Assembly: GCA_947629545.1 (NCBI GenBank)
Contig: CANREE010000015.1
Coordinates: 1-43,329, forward strand
Reading direction: 5' to 3'
Source of the DNA: an uncultured Lachnospiraceae bacterium
GTDB taxonomy: Bacteria; Bacillota; Clostridia; Lachnospirales; Lachnospiraceae
DNA length: 43,329 nucleotides
The notes beneath the pieces were generated by a model. That model worked only from the letters and a program-made list of their open reading frames with translations. It was not told the DNA's origin and searched no databases. Positions 29,592-39,141 of this stretch are shown piece by piece; position 1 is the first letter of the stretch; each line of letters begins with the position of its first letter. The position numbers and the translations under genes are program-made.

Positions 29592-30707
29592 CTACCGCTC
29601 GCCGCGGGCTGTCATATCAAGCCGCCTTTCGATCTCCGCCTTCCATGCGGCCTTATCCCGGGAACCGATGATCATGTCGCCTACCTGGTTCCCGGCGCTG
29701 TCCACGAATAAAGACGTGGGATAGGCCTGCACATGGTCGCGGATGAACCCGGTCAGCAGACCGCCTGCGGGATTCAGGTTCAGATAGGCGTCCGCGTGCG
29801 TTTCCTTAACGATCTTCAAAGCGTCCTCATATTCGCTCTGCCGCAGCTGCCCGGTGGACGCGTCCGCGATATCCCCGCAGATTCCCACCACCTGGAAGCC
29901 CCGGTCCCGGTACTCCTCATGCAGCTCCGCCAGATCCGGCATTTCCGCCCTGCACGGCCCGCAGAAGGTGGCCCAGACATTGACAAGCGTCAGATCGTGA
30001 TCCGCGAAGATCGTCTGGTCCGCCGGATTGCCGTCCAGATCCGCCGCCTGAAAATCGGTAAACGCATCGACATGGATCCCGACGCTGGAGTGCTGCCCCG
30101 AGAAGATAAACGTCACGCTGAGCACCAGAAATACGGCCCATTTGGCGTGCCCCTTCAGGGACAGGAAAAACTCTCTCATGGAACCTGTCTTCTGGCCTGT
30201 CTCTACCCGGGAGGAGCAGAAGATAAACAAAAACATGGTTATCCCGACAGCCGGAAACATCACCAGAACGGCTTCCAGGAAAATGTAAAGCATCGTCAGG
30301 GAGATCTCCGACGCCAGCCCCTCTTTCAGCAGGGACGCCACGAAAAAATTCCCTATGTTAAGGATAAAACTTACCAGCAGCACAAGAAACACCAGAAGCG
30401 ACTCGCGGAAATACGTCACCGCTCTGTCTCCCTTCAGGCCGTTCCGAAAGCCGCTGACGGAAAACGTAAGCAGAAGCAGCGCCGCGAACACGACCGGTAT
30501 CTGGAGCAGCGCCCCGCCCCAGGCCCCCGGCTGGCTTCCCCCGATATCCAGAAGAAACGGCAGATAGCTGCAGACAGCATGAATGATGACAGCAAGACAG
30601 GCGGCGGCCGTCACGCCGCCGATGACGCAGGCGATCCTGTCCGCCAGTCCGACAGACGGCCGCTTCTCTTTTTCAACCGCTGATCCCATGACCGACCCTC
30701 CTCTCAC
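29592..30707 (-). CDS. Membrane-anchored TlpA/ResA-like thioredoxin-fold protein
   Basis: 371 aa; several TM helices then LTLVNVWATFCGPCRAEMPDLAELHEEY. Confidence 0.88.
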   Translation of the reverse strand: MRGGSVMGSAVEKEKRPSVGLADRIACVIGGVTAAACLAVIIHAVCSYLPFLLDIGGSQPGAWGGALLQIPVVFAALLLLTFSVSGFRNGLKGDRAVTYFRESLLVFLVLLVSFILNIGNFFVASLLKEGLASEISLTMLYIFLEAVLVMFPAVGITMFLFIFCSSRVETGQKTGSMREFFLSLKGHAKWAVFLVLSVTFIFSGQHSSVGIHVDAFTDFQAADLDGNPADQTIFADHDLTLVNVWATFCGPCRAEMPDLAELHEEYRDRGFQVVGICGDIADASTGQLRQSEYEDALKIVKETHADAYLNLNPAGGLLTGFIRDHVQAYPTSLFVDSAGNQVGDMIIGSRDKAAWKAEIERRLDMTARGER

Positions 30708-30716
30708 CGCGGTCCA

Positions 30717-30875
30717 TTATCCGATCCCGATACATTCCAGACAGATGTTGGCCGCCTTGTTAAATACGGCAGCCGGCTCTCCCTGCATGACTCCCAATAC
30801 GATCAGCACAGCGGACAGCGCGATCAGTCCTAAACGGATCATGACTTTTTGTTTCTCACTCAGATTCCGGCTCAT
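30717..30875 (-). CDS. CD1871A-type CXXC-containing small membrane protein
   Basis: 52 aa not in the supplied ORF list: [52 protein letters not shown]; lies between tlpA-like and the ferredoxin gene and overlaps the latter's stop. Confidence 0.85.
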   Translation of the reverse strand: MSRNLSEKQKVMIRLGLIALSAVLIVLGVMQGEPAAVFNKAANICLECIGIG

Positions 30876-31750
30876 TTCGCTTCCTCCAGTCTGCTCTTCT
30901 TCCCGAAAAGCTCCCCCGCCGATGTGGTGATGGCACCCTTAGGGCACGCGTCCACGCACCTGCCGCAGCGGATGCACTCCATGCTGTTGGGCGTCTCCCA
31001 TGTCTTCACGTCCATGGGGCAGACCTTCCGGCACCCGCCGCATTTTACGCAGGCCGTTTCGTCCACCTTCAGCCTGTAGAAGGAAACGGGATTGAAAATG
31101 CCGTAAAGCGCCCCCAGGGGACACAGATATTTGCAGAATGGCCTGCTGTACCTGACGGACAGCCAGAGGATCACGATCAGGACCCACAGCTTCCATCGGA
31201 ACAGAATGCCGGCGGCGCTTCGGATCCCCTCGTTGCCGAGCGCCAGAGGGATCCCTCCCAGAAGCGTTCCGCTGGGACAGATCCATTTGCAGAACCAGGG
31301 AGTCCCGGCCAGATCTCCCTTCACGAAATACGGAAGGATGATGACGAACAGCGCCAGAACCACGTATTTCAGGTACCGGAGGTACTTATCGCCCGGCATG
31401 TTCTTCGCCTTCTTCTTAAGGGGGATCTTGTTCAGCATATCCTGCACAAACCCGAACGGGCACAGCCAGCCGCAGATAAACCGTCCCAGAAACGTGCCGA
31501 ACGCCATCAGCATGCCGAACACGTAGCAGGACAGCTTAAAGGAACCGCTGTCCAGCACGGCCTGCAGAGAACCGATGGGGCAGGCGTACAGGGCGCCGGG
31601 ACAGGAATAGCAGTTGAGCCCGGGCACGCAGACCGTCTTGGTCTTTCCAGTGAAGATCTTCCCCTGAAGATAACCGGCCGCGTAGCCGTTGGTCAGGGCG
31701 AACCACGCCGCCTGGACCCAGTGGCGGAAAGCGCCGCTTTTCTTTTGCAT
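30872..31750 (-). CDS. NapH/YccM-like membrane 4Fe-4S binding protein
   Basis: [70 protein letters not shown]; start at [11 protein letters not shown]. Confidence 0.88.
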   Translation of the reverse strand: MQKKSGAFRHWVQAAWFALTNGYAAGYLQGKIFTGKTKTVCVPGLNCYSCPGALYACPIGSLQAVLDSGSFKLSCYVFGMLMAFGTFLGRFICGWLCPFGFVQDMLNKIPLKKKAKNMPGDKYLRYLKYVVLALFVIILPYFVKGDLAGTPWFCKWICPSGTLLGGIPLALGNEGIRSAAGILFRWKLWVLIVILWLSVRYSRPFCKYLCPLGALYGIFNPVSFYRLKVDETACVKCGGCRKVCPMDVKTWETPNSMECIRCGRCVDACPKGAITTSAGELFGKKSRLEEAK

Positions 31751-31778
31751 AGGTATCTTATTTCCTCCTTTTCCGCCG

Positions 31779-33836
31779 TTACCAGACTTTGATCCGGTCC
31801 TCCGGCGCGAGATACATCCCATCGCCTTCCTGGATACCGTAGGTCTCCAGAAATTCGTCAAACTGCTGAAGCGTTACATTGACCCGCAGGTATTCCGGCG
31901 GGTGAGGATCATAGATATACCGGTATTCCGTCGCGTAAGGCGTCTGTTTGCCGCACCAGAGCGCCGCGTAGGAACGGAACATGGTATCGTAATCAAAACT
32001 ATCTTCCTTTTCCGCCAGCCGCAGCATACACTGGAGACCGGCAATGTCCGCCGTCGCCTCGCCGTCCAGCTTGGCCCCGACCAGATATTTATCTCCGTAG
32101 ACGGCGATCCGGTCATAGAAAGTCCGTACCTTTTCGACCCTTTCCTCGAAAGCCCCGCTGTCCGCTTCCGGCCACCAGTCGATCATATTGCCGTCCTTGT
32201 CAAACTGACGGCCCGTGCTGTCAAACGCGTGGGAGATCTCATGGCCGATGACGGCGCCGATCCTTCCGTAAATCTCTTCCCTGCTCATATCCGTGGTATA
32301 GGTCTCCTCGCCCAGGATCCCCAACAGGATCGTGATGGAATTATTGAGCGGATTGTAGAAAGCATTGGCCTCAAGAGGGTCTTCCAGCCAGATCTCCGGA
32401 TCCACCTTATGATTCAGCATGGAGCAGGCCTTCCGGAGCTCAAACTTACTGATCTCCTGCAAAGCTTCATAATAATTCATCCCGGTCACGTCCAGCCCGC
32501 TGTAATCCTCCCATTTATCCGGATATACGGCGTTGATGGTGACGGCGTCCAGCTTCTCCACCGCCTTATCCTTCATTTCCTGGCTGAGCCAGTCTTCCTC
32601 CTGAAGCATCAGGCGGTATTCGGCGATAACGTCCTTACAGAGTTCCGTGATCTGCTCCTTCATCTCCGGCGAAGCGTACCGCTCCACGTACGCCTGCTGC
32701 ATAAATGTGCCCAGATCCTGATCAACCTGAGAAAGCAGCATTCTATCATATTCTCTGATGTCCTCGGTGCCCATGATCTCCTGCGCGATCTCTTTTACAT
32801 GGATCATGGCCTCCCTGCTCAGGTCGCCGGTGCTGTCGATCAGGCAACGGACCTTCATCCAGTTCTTGATATCCTCCAGATTCGACTCATCGCCCAGCAG
32901 TTCCGCGATGAATTCGATCTGATCCGGCATGTAATTCATAAGCCGCTCCGGAAAATAGCCGTTGTCCTCCAGCTCTGCTTTCAGATCATAGCTTTCACCC
33001 AGCATCTGAACCAGCTCGTCAACAGTGATATAGTTGTTCAGCTTCGCGACGGCATCCGCCCCCATCATCTCCTCCTGCGTCAGGGTATGCTCCGCAATCT
33101 TCGCCTCGAAAGTGATCATCCGGTCAAACTCCTGATCCGCCTCTTCTCTGTCAAAACCCATAATCTCACAGCCGTACTCATAAATCTGCTTGTTTACCTC
33201 ATAAGCGATCTCGCCGGACTCTGTGCGCTCCTCATACTCGGCGGCATCCTCCAATATGAGGGAAGGACCGTTTATCCCTCCGATGTAGGTGGTGGGATCA
33301 TCCAGAGCGACATCCACGCCAAACGTCAGCAGCCCCCACGCAGCCAGGGAATGCGTACTCCACCATACATGAACCGCGTCATAATAATCCTTCATGGTCG
33401 TCATATTGCCGATCATGTCAAGATTCTCCCGCAGCAGTTCCTTCGCCAGAGGCTCCCTCGTCTCCCAGTCGTCCAGCGCGTGATAGTAGGCACGCAGCTG
33501 CTCCGCCTCCCGGCTGGTAAAGCTCTCGTCGGTGATCAGGGCCATCATGTTGTCTTCTACGAGCTTCTCGGTCTCGTCCATGGCTGTTCCGATCATGCTG
33601 CCCGGCTCATAGGTAAGCGCCATGATCTCTTCCTTATTGACAGCCAGATAAAAGTCGTCCTTCAGGTTTACCTCTGTATCCGGCGTCACGTTGCCGTCGA
33701 TATTGGAATCAAGCCAGGGCGTTCCCGAAGTATAATCCGGCGCTCTGCTTCCGCAGCCAGGGAGCATTACCACAGTCATGGCTGCCGCCAGCAAAAGCGC
33801 GGTCAGCCGCCTGTTCCATAACTTATTCGTCTTCAT
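31779..33836 (-). CDS. M13-family (neprilysin/PepO-like) metallopeptidase lipoprotein
   Basis: 685 aa; lipobox TVVMLPGCGSR; IGAVIGHEISHAFDSTGRQFDKDG (HExxH). Confidence 0.92.
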   Translation of the reverse strand: MKTNKLWNRRLTALLLAAAMTVVMLPGCGSRAPDYTSGTPWLDSNIDGNVTPDTEVNLKDDFYLAVNKEEIMALTYEPGSMIGTAMDETEKLVEDNMMALITDESFTSREAEQLRAYYHALDDWETREPLAKELLRENLDMIGNMTTMKDYYDAVHVWWSTHSLAAWGLLTFGVDVALDDPTTYIGGINGPSLILEDAAEYEERTESGEIAYEVNKQIYEYGCEIMGFDREEADQEFDRMITFEAKIAEHTLTQEEMMGADAVAKLNNYITVDELVQMLGESYDLKAELEDNGYFPERLMNYMPDQIEFIAELLGDESNLEDIKNWMKVRCLIDSTGDLSREAMIHVKEIAQEIMGTEDIREYDRMLLSQVDQDLGTFMQQAYVERYASPEMKEQITELCKDVIAEYRLMLQEEDWLSQEMKDKAVEKLDAVTINAVYPDKWEDYSGLDVTGMNYYEALQEISKFELRKACSMLNHKVDPEIWLEDPLEANAFYNPLNNSITILLGILGEETYTTDMSREEIYGRIGAVIGHEISHAFDSTGRQFDKDGNMIDWWPEADSGAFEERVEKVRTFYDRIAVYGDKYLVGAKLDGEATADIAGLQCMLRLAEKEDSFDYDTMFRSYAALWCGKQTPYATEYRYIYDPHPPEYLRVNVTLQQFDEFLETYGIQEGDGMYLAPEDRIKVW

Positions 33837-33881
33837 CTGTTTACTTATTTATCCCTTCAAAAGCGATTTGTACCAGCGAAT

Positions 33882-35975
33882 CTATTTCAGAGTCTCCGGA
33901 TCCACCGTAAAGTAAAAATGATAATATCCGTCGGCAGTCGTGACAGTGCCGGAGCCGGAATAGTTGTTCGTATAAACCGGCACAGCGTCTGAGGATTCCG
34001 TAAGATAGAAGGTATGGGCGCCCTTCGAAACGGTCAGATGCAGTCCGTCCGCCCCGCAGGTCACTTTCTCCGGAGCCTCGTTGTCGATCACGATCTCAAA
34101 CTCCGTCCCCGCGAAATCGTACTCGCTGCCGTCCGGAGTCCGGACAGGGATCACCACATCATACGTCTCCGGGGACTTATCCCCGGCCACTATGATCCTT
34201 CCCGCCGGCCTGTCAATGGTCAGGGTATCCGCTCCGTCGTTGGTCAGATGGAGGATATAATCCATGACAATGGCGTCCTCGCCGCCCAGCTCACCGAATT
34301 TCATCGTGGAGTTAAAGCCGTCAAAGGTCGTCACATAATTGTTGGTGACCACGAAAAGATCCGTCTCCTCGTCGTCTCTGGAAAGCTCGGTACCGTCGTC
34401 AAGGACGACGGAGACCACCTTGTTCCCCGCTTCGCCCGCCGGATCATATGTGTAGGTAATCCCGGACACCTGCAGGAAGCTGCCGGATGGCCGTTCGCGG
34501 ACCAGAAGCCCCGTCTCGTCCTGTCCGGTCATCGAAAGGCCGAGCTCCAGCGCCGTATAGAGCTGGGAAGGATATACCCGGATCACATCCACCGTGTTGC
34601 CATGGTTGAAGGCGTTTAAGATATCTCCCCGCGTCACATTTCCGTAAGGAAGGGTCGCGCTGATCCCGCCGCCGTTCTCCACGCCGATCACCGGAGCGGT
34701 TATCTTGTTATTGTCGGCAAATATCTGACCGTAATACCGGAAGGCGTCCGTCACCAGATCGCCCATGGTGGTTTCCACGATCCTCGGCTCCGCGTAATCA
34801 TAGTAAATGTATCCGCCCCAGATGGGAGCGCCGGTAAGGGCCACCTCCTCGGCCAGGATCGGATCGATCTCGATAATGCTTTCGTCATAGGCAGCCGTAA
34901 CCGCGGCTTTCGCGGCCTCGCCGTCCTCATTCAGCGCATAGGAGGAAGCCCTCTCATAGTCCCAGACTTCACCCTCTGCCGTAAAACTGCCTTTGCCGTC
35001 GAAGGAAACAGCGACGACGCCCAGTCCTGTATTCCGGGTTCCGGTCTGAACGATGGGGACGGAACCGACTGTCGTCTGCTCGATCGTATGGCTGTGGCCG
35101 TCTACGACGGCGGCTACCTTCGCAAGTTCTTCCGAGGAGAGCCCCTTAAGAAGCTGCTCAGAAGTAACATCCGCGGCAAGGGCGTTATCGCCGAGATGGG
35201 TCACCAAAACGATCGCGTCCACGCTGTCCGCGATCTCCCCGATCTCGCCTTTGGCGGTCTCGATCTCATTTTTAAAGGCAATGCCCTGAAGCTTTTCCGG
35301 ATTGGTTGATGTCGCCGTCGACACGGTGGTGAGACCTATGATGCCGATCCTGTATCCCGCCGTCTCAACAATAACGTGACTGTCCAGCAAAGGTTCTCCG
35401 TCCTTTAAGGTGTTGGCGGAAAGAATGGGAAACTGCGCTTTCCGCGCGTTGGCCAGAAGCGCGTCCGCCCCGTAGTCAAACTCGTGGTTGCCCGCCGCCA
35501 TAGCCGCGTAGCCGGCGGCATTCATGACGTCGATCACATAGGCGCCGCTGCCGACGGTGGCGAAGCTGGCTCCCTGCGTAGCGTCTCCGGCGTCCAGAAG
35601 AATAGAGTTCTCCGTGGATGCCGCTATGCCCGCCACCTGCGGCAGCCCGATCATTCCATCGTCAGGGCTTTCCGCCACGTTGCCGTGGATATCGTTGGTG
35701 GAATAGATCGTTACCACCGCCGGGGCGCGGTCCGCAGCCGCTTCCCCGGAGACGGTTTCCGCCGCGCTTTCTGCGCCGTTCTCCACAGCATCGCTTTCTG
35801 CGCCGGTTTCCGCCGCGCCGCTTTCAGAGCCGGCTCCCGCGGCCCCCGCTGATTCCGTCTGAGAAGCCCCGCCTGCGGTCTCCTGGGTATTTCCCCTTCT
35901 CCCGCAGGCGCTTGATCCAAACACCAGAATCAGACATAATACAACTGCTGTTGCTTTATAATATAGTTTTTTCAT
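33882..35975 (-). CDS. 5'-nucleotidase / UDP-sugar hydrolase-like lipoprotein
   Basis: 697 aa; LVFGSSACGRRG lipobox, TIYSTNDIHGNV, AAGNHEFDYGADALL, VDGHSHTIEQ. Confidence 0.92.
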   Translation of the reverse strand: MKKLYYKATAVVLCLILVFGSSACGRRGNTQETAGGASQTESAGAAGAGSESGAAETGAESDAVENGAESAAETVSGEAAADRAPAVVTIYSTNDIHGNVAESPDDGMIGLPQVAGIAASTENSILLDAGDATQGASFATVGSGAYVIDVMNAAGYAAMAAGNHEFDYGADALLANARKAQFPILSANTLKDGEPLLDSHVIVETAGYRIGIIGLTTVSTATSTNPEKLQGIAFKNEIETAKGEIGEIADSVDAIVLVTHLGDNALAADVTSEQLLKGLSSEELAKVAAVVDGHSHTIEQTTVGSVPIVQTGTRNTGLGVVAVSFDGKGSFTAEGEVWDYERASSYALNEDGEAAKAAVTAAYDESIIEIDPILAEEVALTGAPIWGGYIYYDYAEPRIVETTMGDLVTDAFRYYGQIFADNNKITAPVIGVENGGGISATLPYGNVTRGDILNAFNHGNTVDVIRVYPSQLYTALELGLSMTGQDETGLLVRERPSGSFLQVSGITYTYDPAGEAGNKVVSVVLDDGTELSRDDEETDLFVVTNNYVTTFDGFNSTMKFGELGGEDAIVMDYILHLTNDGADTLTIDRPAGRIIVAGDKSPETYDVVIPVRTPDGSEYDFAGTEFEIVIDNEAPEKVTCGADGLHLTVSKGAHTFYLTESSDAVPVYTNNYSGSGTVTTADGYYHFYFTVDPETLK

Positions 35976-36012
35976 GACAGACGTTTTCGTTAACTCCTTT
36001 TGCTTCTTAATT

Positions 36013-36411
36013 TTACTGCGCCTGATCGATCTTATTCTGCTGGAACACAGAGTAACAGAACAGAGCCGGTATCATCGCGCCGGCAATGATCGAAAAATAT
36101 TCGCTGACGCCGCCTGCAGTAACGGCGCTGAATACAACCGGGGCGATAAGCGTGAAAATGGATACCTTATACACAAGATCGATCTCTTTATGCTGCAGGG
36201 CCATGATCGCAAGAGCAAAATTGATGATCTCGCAGACGATCGCTACCGCCAGGGATATCCACGTTAAGGGAGTGATGGCCATGCCTCCGGCCGTTTCCAC
36301 GACCGGCGCCAGAAAGGCGGCAAATCCATTGAGCAGCACCCCAAGGACGCTCTGGATCAGAATGATGATCGACATAACCTTCAGGAATGTAGTGATGGGC
36401 TTCTTTTCCAT
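36013..36411 (-). CDS. Small integral membrane protein of unknown function
   Basis: 132 aa with about four hydrophobic segments; MEKKPITTFLKVMSIIILIQSVLGVLLNGFAAFL. Confidence 0.7.
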   Translation of the reverse strand: MEKKPITTFLKVMSIIILIQSVLGVLLNGFAAFLAPVVETAGGMAITPLTWISLAVAIVCEIINFALAIMALQHKEIDLVYKVSIFTLIAPVVFSAVTAGGVSEYFSIIAGAMIPALFCYSVFQQNKIDQAQ

Positions 36412-36526
36412 AATGAAAATCCTCCTCCGTCAATGTTCTAACAGTTTCCATTATAGTCATTGCACGATTTACTGCAATATATTCTTGTTGTTCGCTTGTA
36501 TATCATGTCATATCGCTTGTTTGTAC

Positions 36527-36624
36527 TTTTTGCATGGAAATACAAAGAACGCGTCACTGGCGCGTTTTTGCATGGAAATACAAAAAATGCGTCACTGGCG
36601 CATTTTTTGCATGGAAATACAAAA
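36527..36624 (+). repeat. Copies C and D of the hairpin element (three GCATGGAAATAC boxes, two hairpins, 38-39 bp period)
   Basis: TTTTTGCATGGAAATACAAAGAACGCGTCACTGGCGCGTTTTTGCATGGAAATACAAAAAATGCGTCACTGGCGCATTTTTTGCATGGAAATACAAAA. Confidence 0.93.
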
Positions 36625-36656
36625 GAGCGCAGCCGGAAACAGCAGTGAAGCAGGTA

Positions 36657-38057
36657 TCAGTCATACATTTCATTCAATGGAACCAGCCTCACCCCGGTTT
36701 CTCCGGCCCGTTTCTTAAGCAGCTCCGTGAAGCCGCTTTTTGAAAACAGATAATAATAGTTTTTCGTGAATGCTCCCATGGCTTTCGCGTAATCCTCAAG
36801 CAGATTCAGCTCCTCCTCGGAAACAAGCCTGTTTTTGAACTTGCAGGAACCAACGATCCCGCAGCCCCCGTCCGCTGCCGTCACTACTACATCGATCTGG
36901 GCCTGCCTATGCGTCTGCGGATGCCCGCCCCACCATTGCCCCACCGCGCCGACCGCGAACGGCAGCCGCTCGTCGTAATACAGAATATAATCCCGGCACA
37001 TCCGTTCAAAAGTAAGTCCCATGTAATCCGAAAGATATTCTCCAACTGCCGCATCATAGGTCGTCCGGATCCGTCCTGAAACGATCGCGGACATATTACG
37101 CGGAATAAATGTATACCAGAATCGGAAGAACTGGTCATCCAGCTGATAGATGGGCCTCTTCGTCTGAAGATTCGTCACCGGAGTCTCTCTTCGGACGATC
37201 CCCAGAGTGATCAGATTGGCAATATATTTTGTGCAGAGACCGGTCTCCATGTTTGTCTCTGCCGCGATCTCCGACAATTTTGATTTACCGTCCGCAATGG
37301 CCGTAATCACGGAATTGTAGACTGACGGTTCCCGCAGCTCCTGCTTCAGCAGGTTGGACGGCTCCTCAAAAAGCATCGCGCTCCGATCGAACATCTGCTC
37401 CAAAATGTTCTCCCGCACAGTTCGGGTCTGCGAAAACTGCTCCAGATACAGGGGCACACCACCGGTCACTCCATACATAATCGCCTTTTCCTCATAAGAA
37501 TATTCTGGAAACCATTCCCCCGTCTCCCGATAGTCAAACGGCAGTATCTTAAACTGAGCAGTCCGGCGCCCATAAAGCGGGCTCTGATATCCCAACACCT
37601 GATTCTCCATAAAACTCATGGAAGAACCGCACAGGATCAGAAAAAGCTGCGTCGCCTTAAACTGGTGATCCAGAAAATTCTGCAGAAGCGATGAGATCCC
37701 CCGCTCTGCCTGAGCCAGATACGGATACTCATCGATCACCAGGACAAGCCGCTCCGACCGCGCCATCTGCGCGACCCGCAAAAACGCGTCGCGAAAGCTC
37801 TGAAATGAAAACCGGCCGCCGTCCTCCGAGAGTTCGCCCGCGTCAGCCGCCCTGACCGCCTCTGACAGTCCTTCCAGATTCTGTCTTGCACTGTTCTCCT
37901 GCGCGGCAAAAAAAATGGTTCGCTTATCCTTACAGAACTCGCTGATCAGCGTCGTCTTGCCTACCCTCCGGCGGCCATAGATAACTGCGGCCTCCAGCCG
38001 GCCGCTCTGATACATCTGATTCAATCTCTTTAGTTCGCGCTGTCTGCCGATGAACAT
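36657..38057 (-). CDS. AAA+ ATPase with DUF234-like C-terminus
   Basis: 466 aa; MFIGRQRELKRLNQMY, VIYGRRRVGKTTLISEF (Walker A), LVLVIDEYPYLA (Walker B), C-terminal KNRLVSEEELNLLEDYAKAMG. Confidence 0.87.
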   Translation of the reverse strand: MFIGRQRELKRLNQMYQSGRLEAAVIYGRRRVGKTTLISEFCKDKRTIFFAAQENSARQNLEGLSEAVRAADAGELSEDGGRFSFQSFRDAFLRVAQMARSERLVLVIDEYPYLAQAERGISSLLQNFLDHQFKATQLFLILCGSSMSFMENQVLGYQSPLYGRRTAQFKILPFDYRETGEWFPEYSYEEKAIMYGVTGGVPLYLEQFSQTRTVRENILEQMFDRSAMLFEEPSNLLKQELREPSVYNSVITAIADGKSKLSEIAAETNMETGLCTKYIANLITLGIVRRETPVTNLQTKRPIYQLDDQFFRFWYTFIPRNMSAIVSGRIRTTYDAAVGEYLSDYMGLTFERMCRDYILYYDERLPFAVGAVGQWWGGHPQTHRQAQIDVVVTAADGGCGIVGSCKFKNRLVSEEELNLLEDYAKAMGAFTKNYYYLFSKSGFTELLKKRAGETGVRLVPLNEMYD

Positions 38058-38283
38058 AGAATTCCTCCGATTATTGTCTTTGCCTGATCTGTATAATAGT
38101 AAATCACGATATAGTATATTATAATTCAGTATATTAAGTCTGTCAATACTCCAACAAAATAGTGATGATCCAGTTTGACCAAATCAAAGCTCTATCAAAT
38201 AGAAATCACCTTGCCTGCTCGAATATTTTGGAGTACAATAGAATACAGAGATCCGAAACCGATTCCGCAGAAAGGAGCACAGC

Positions 38284-39036
38284 ATGACCGGCAGTCATTC
38301 TCAGAAGAACACGTCCCCAGCCTCACTGCTGGACATTCTGCAGGAACAAAAAGCTGACAGATGTCCGGGCGGTATCTACCATAAGACGCAGATTGATCTG
38401 ACTTACAATTCCAATCACATCGAAGGCAGCCGTCTGACTCATGAGCAGACCAGATATATTTTTGAAACCAATACCATCGGCATGACGGAGGAGGCGCTGA
38501 ACGTAGACGATGTGATCGAGACGGTAAATCATTTCCGCTGCATCGACATGATCATCGACCATGCCAACGCTCCCCTGACCGAAAAACTGATCAAGGAGCT
38601 CCATCTGACTTTAAAAAGCGGTACCAGCGATTCCGGAAAGGACTGGTTTGCCGTCGGCGATTATAAAAAACTGCCTAACGAGGTCGGCGGTATGGATACT
38701 GCGCTTCCGGAAGAAACAGCCGGCCGGATGAAAGCACTTTTGAAAGAATACAACTCCGGACAGGAAAAGACCCTGGAGGATCTTCTGGACTTCCATGTGA
38801 AATTTGAACGGATCCACCCGTTTCAAGACGGCAACGGCCGCGTGGGCAGACTGATCCTGTTCAAAGAGTGCCTGAAATACCATATCGTTCCGTTTATCAT
38901 TGACGACAGCCTGAAGCTGTTCTATTACCGCGGTCTGCGGGAATGGGACCGGGAAAAAGGTTACCTGACGGACACTTGCCTGACAGCTCAGGACAGATAT
39001 AAGGCGTATATGGATTATTTCCGGATCGCTTATTAG
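38284..39036 (+). CDS. Fic-domain AMPylase-family protein
   Basis: 250 aa; IHPFQDGNGRVGRLILFKECLK (Fic motif), N-terminal SNHIEGS resembling the (S/T)xxxE(G/N) inhibitory motif; RBS AAAGGAG. Confidence 0.92.
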   Translation: MTGSHSQKNTSPASLLDILQEQKADRCPGGIYHKTQIDLTYNSNHIEGSRLTHEQTRYIFETNTIGMTEEALNVDDVIETVNHFRCIDMIIDHANAPLTEKLIKELHLTLKSGTSDSGKDWFAVGDYKKLPNEVGGMDTALPEETAGRMKALLKEYNSGQEKTLEDLLDFHVKFERIHPFQDGNGRVGRLILFKECLKYHIVPFIIDDSLKLFYYRGLREWDREKGYLTDTCLTAQDRYKAYMDYFRIAY

Positions 39037-39141
39037 AGCACGAACTCTTATTGGGACGGTATTCGTGTTAATTCCTAATGCTTATCATGTTAGGTAATTC
39101 GAAAGCTATACTATTTACAAAAAACAAGGGCAGGCATAATT

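Noticed and set aside
31689-33821. 710 aa plus-strand ORF
   Set aside because: Exactly antisense to the M13 peptidase gene, with no recognisable domains; a GC-bias shadow ORF.
35700-35900. Ala/Gly/Glu/Ser low-complexity region in the 5'-nucleotidase lipoprotein (GAETGAESDAVENGAESAAE)
   Set aside because: Typical lipoprotein linker just after the lipobox; a similar linker occurs in the GH10 lipoprotein, so not treated as a finding.
36527-36624. CRISPR-like appearance (12 bp identical boxes with ~26 bp between)
   Set aside because: The intervening segments are not unique spacers: they are near-identical hairpins with the same loop, the boxes are too short, and there are no cas genes.
36086-36718. 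Plus-strand ORFs with HGNTKNASLARF / MEIQKMRHWR repeats
   Set aside because: They are translations of the hairpin array in different frames; nothing supports a protein. All three frames remain open because of the repeat composition.
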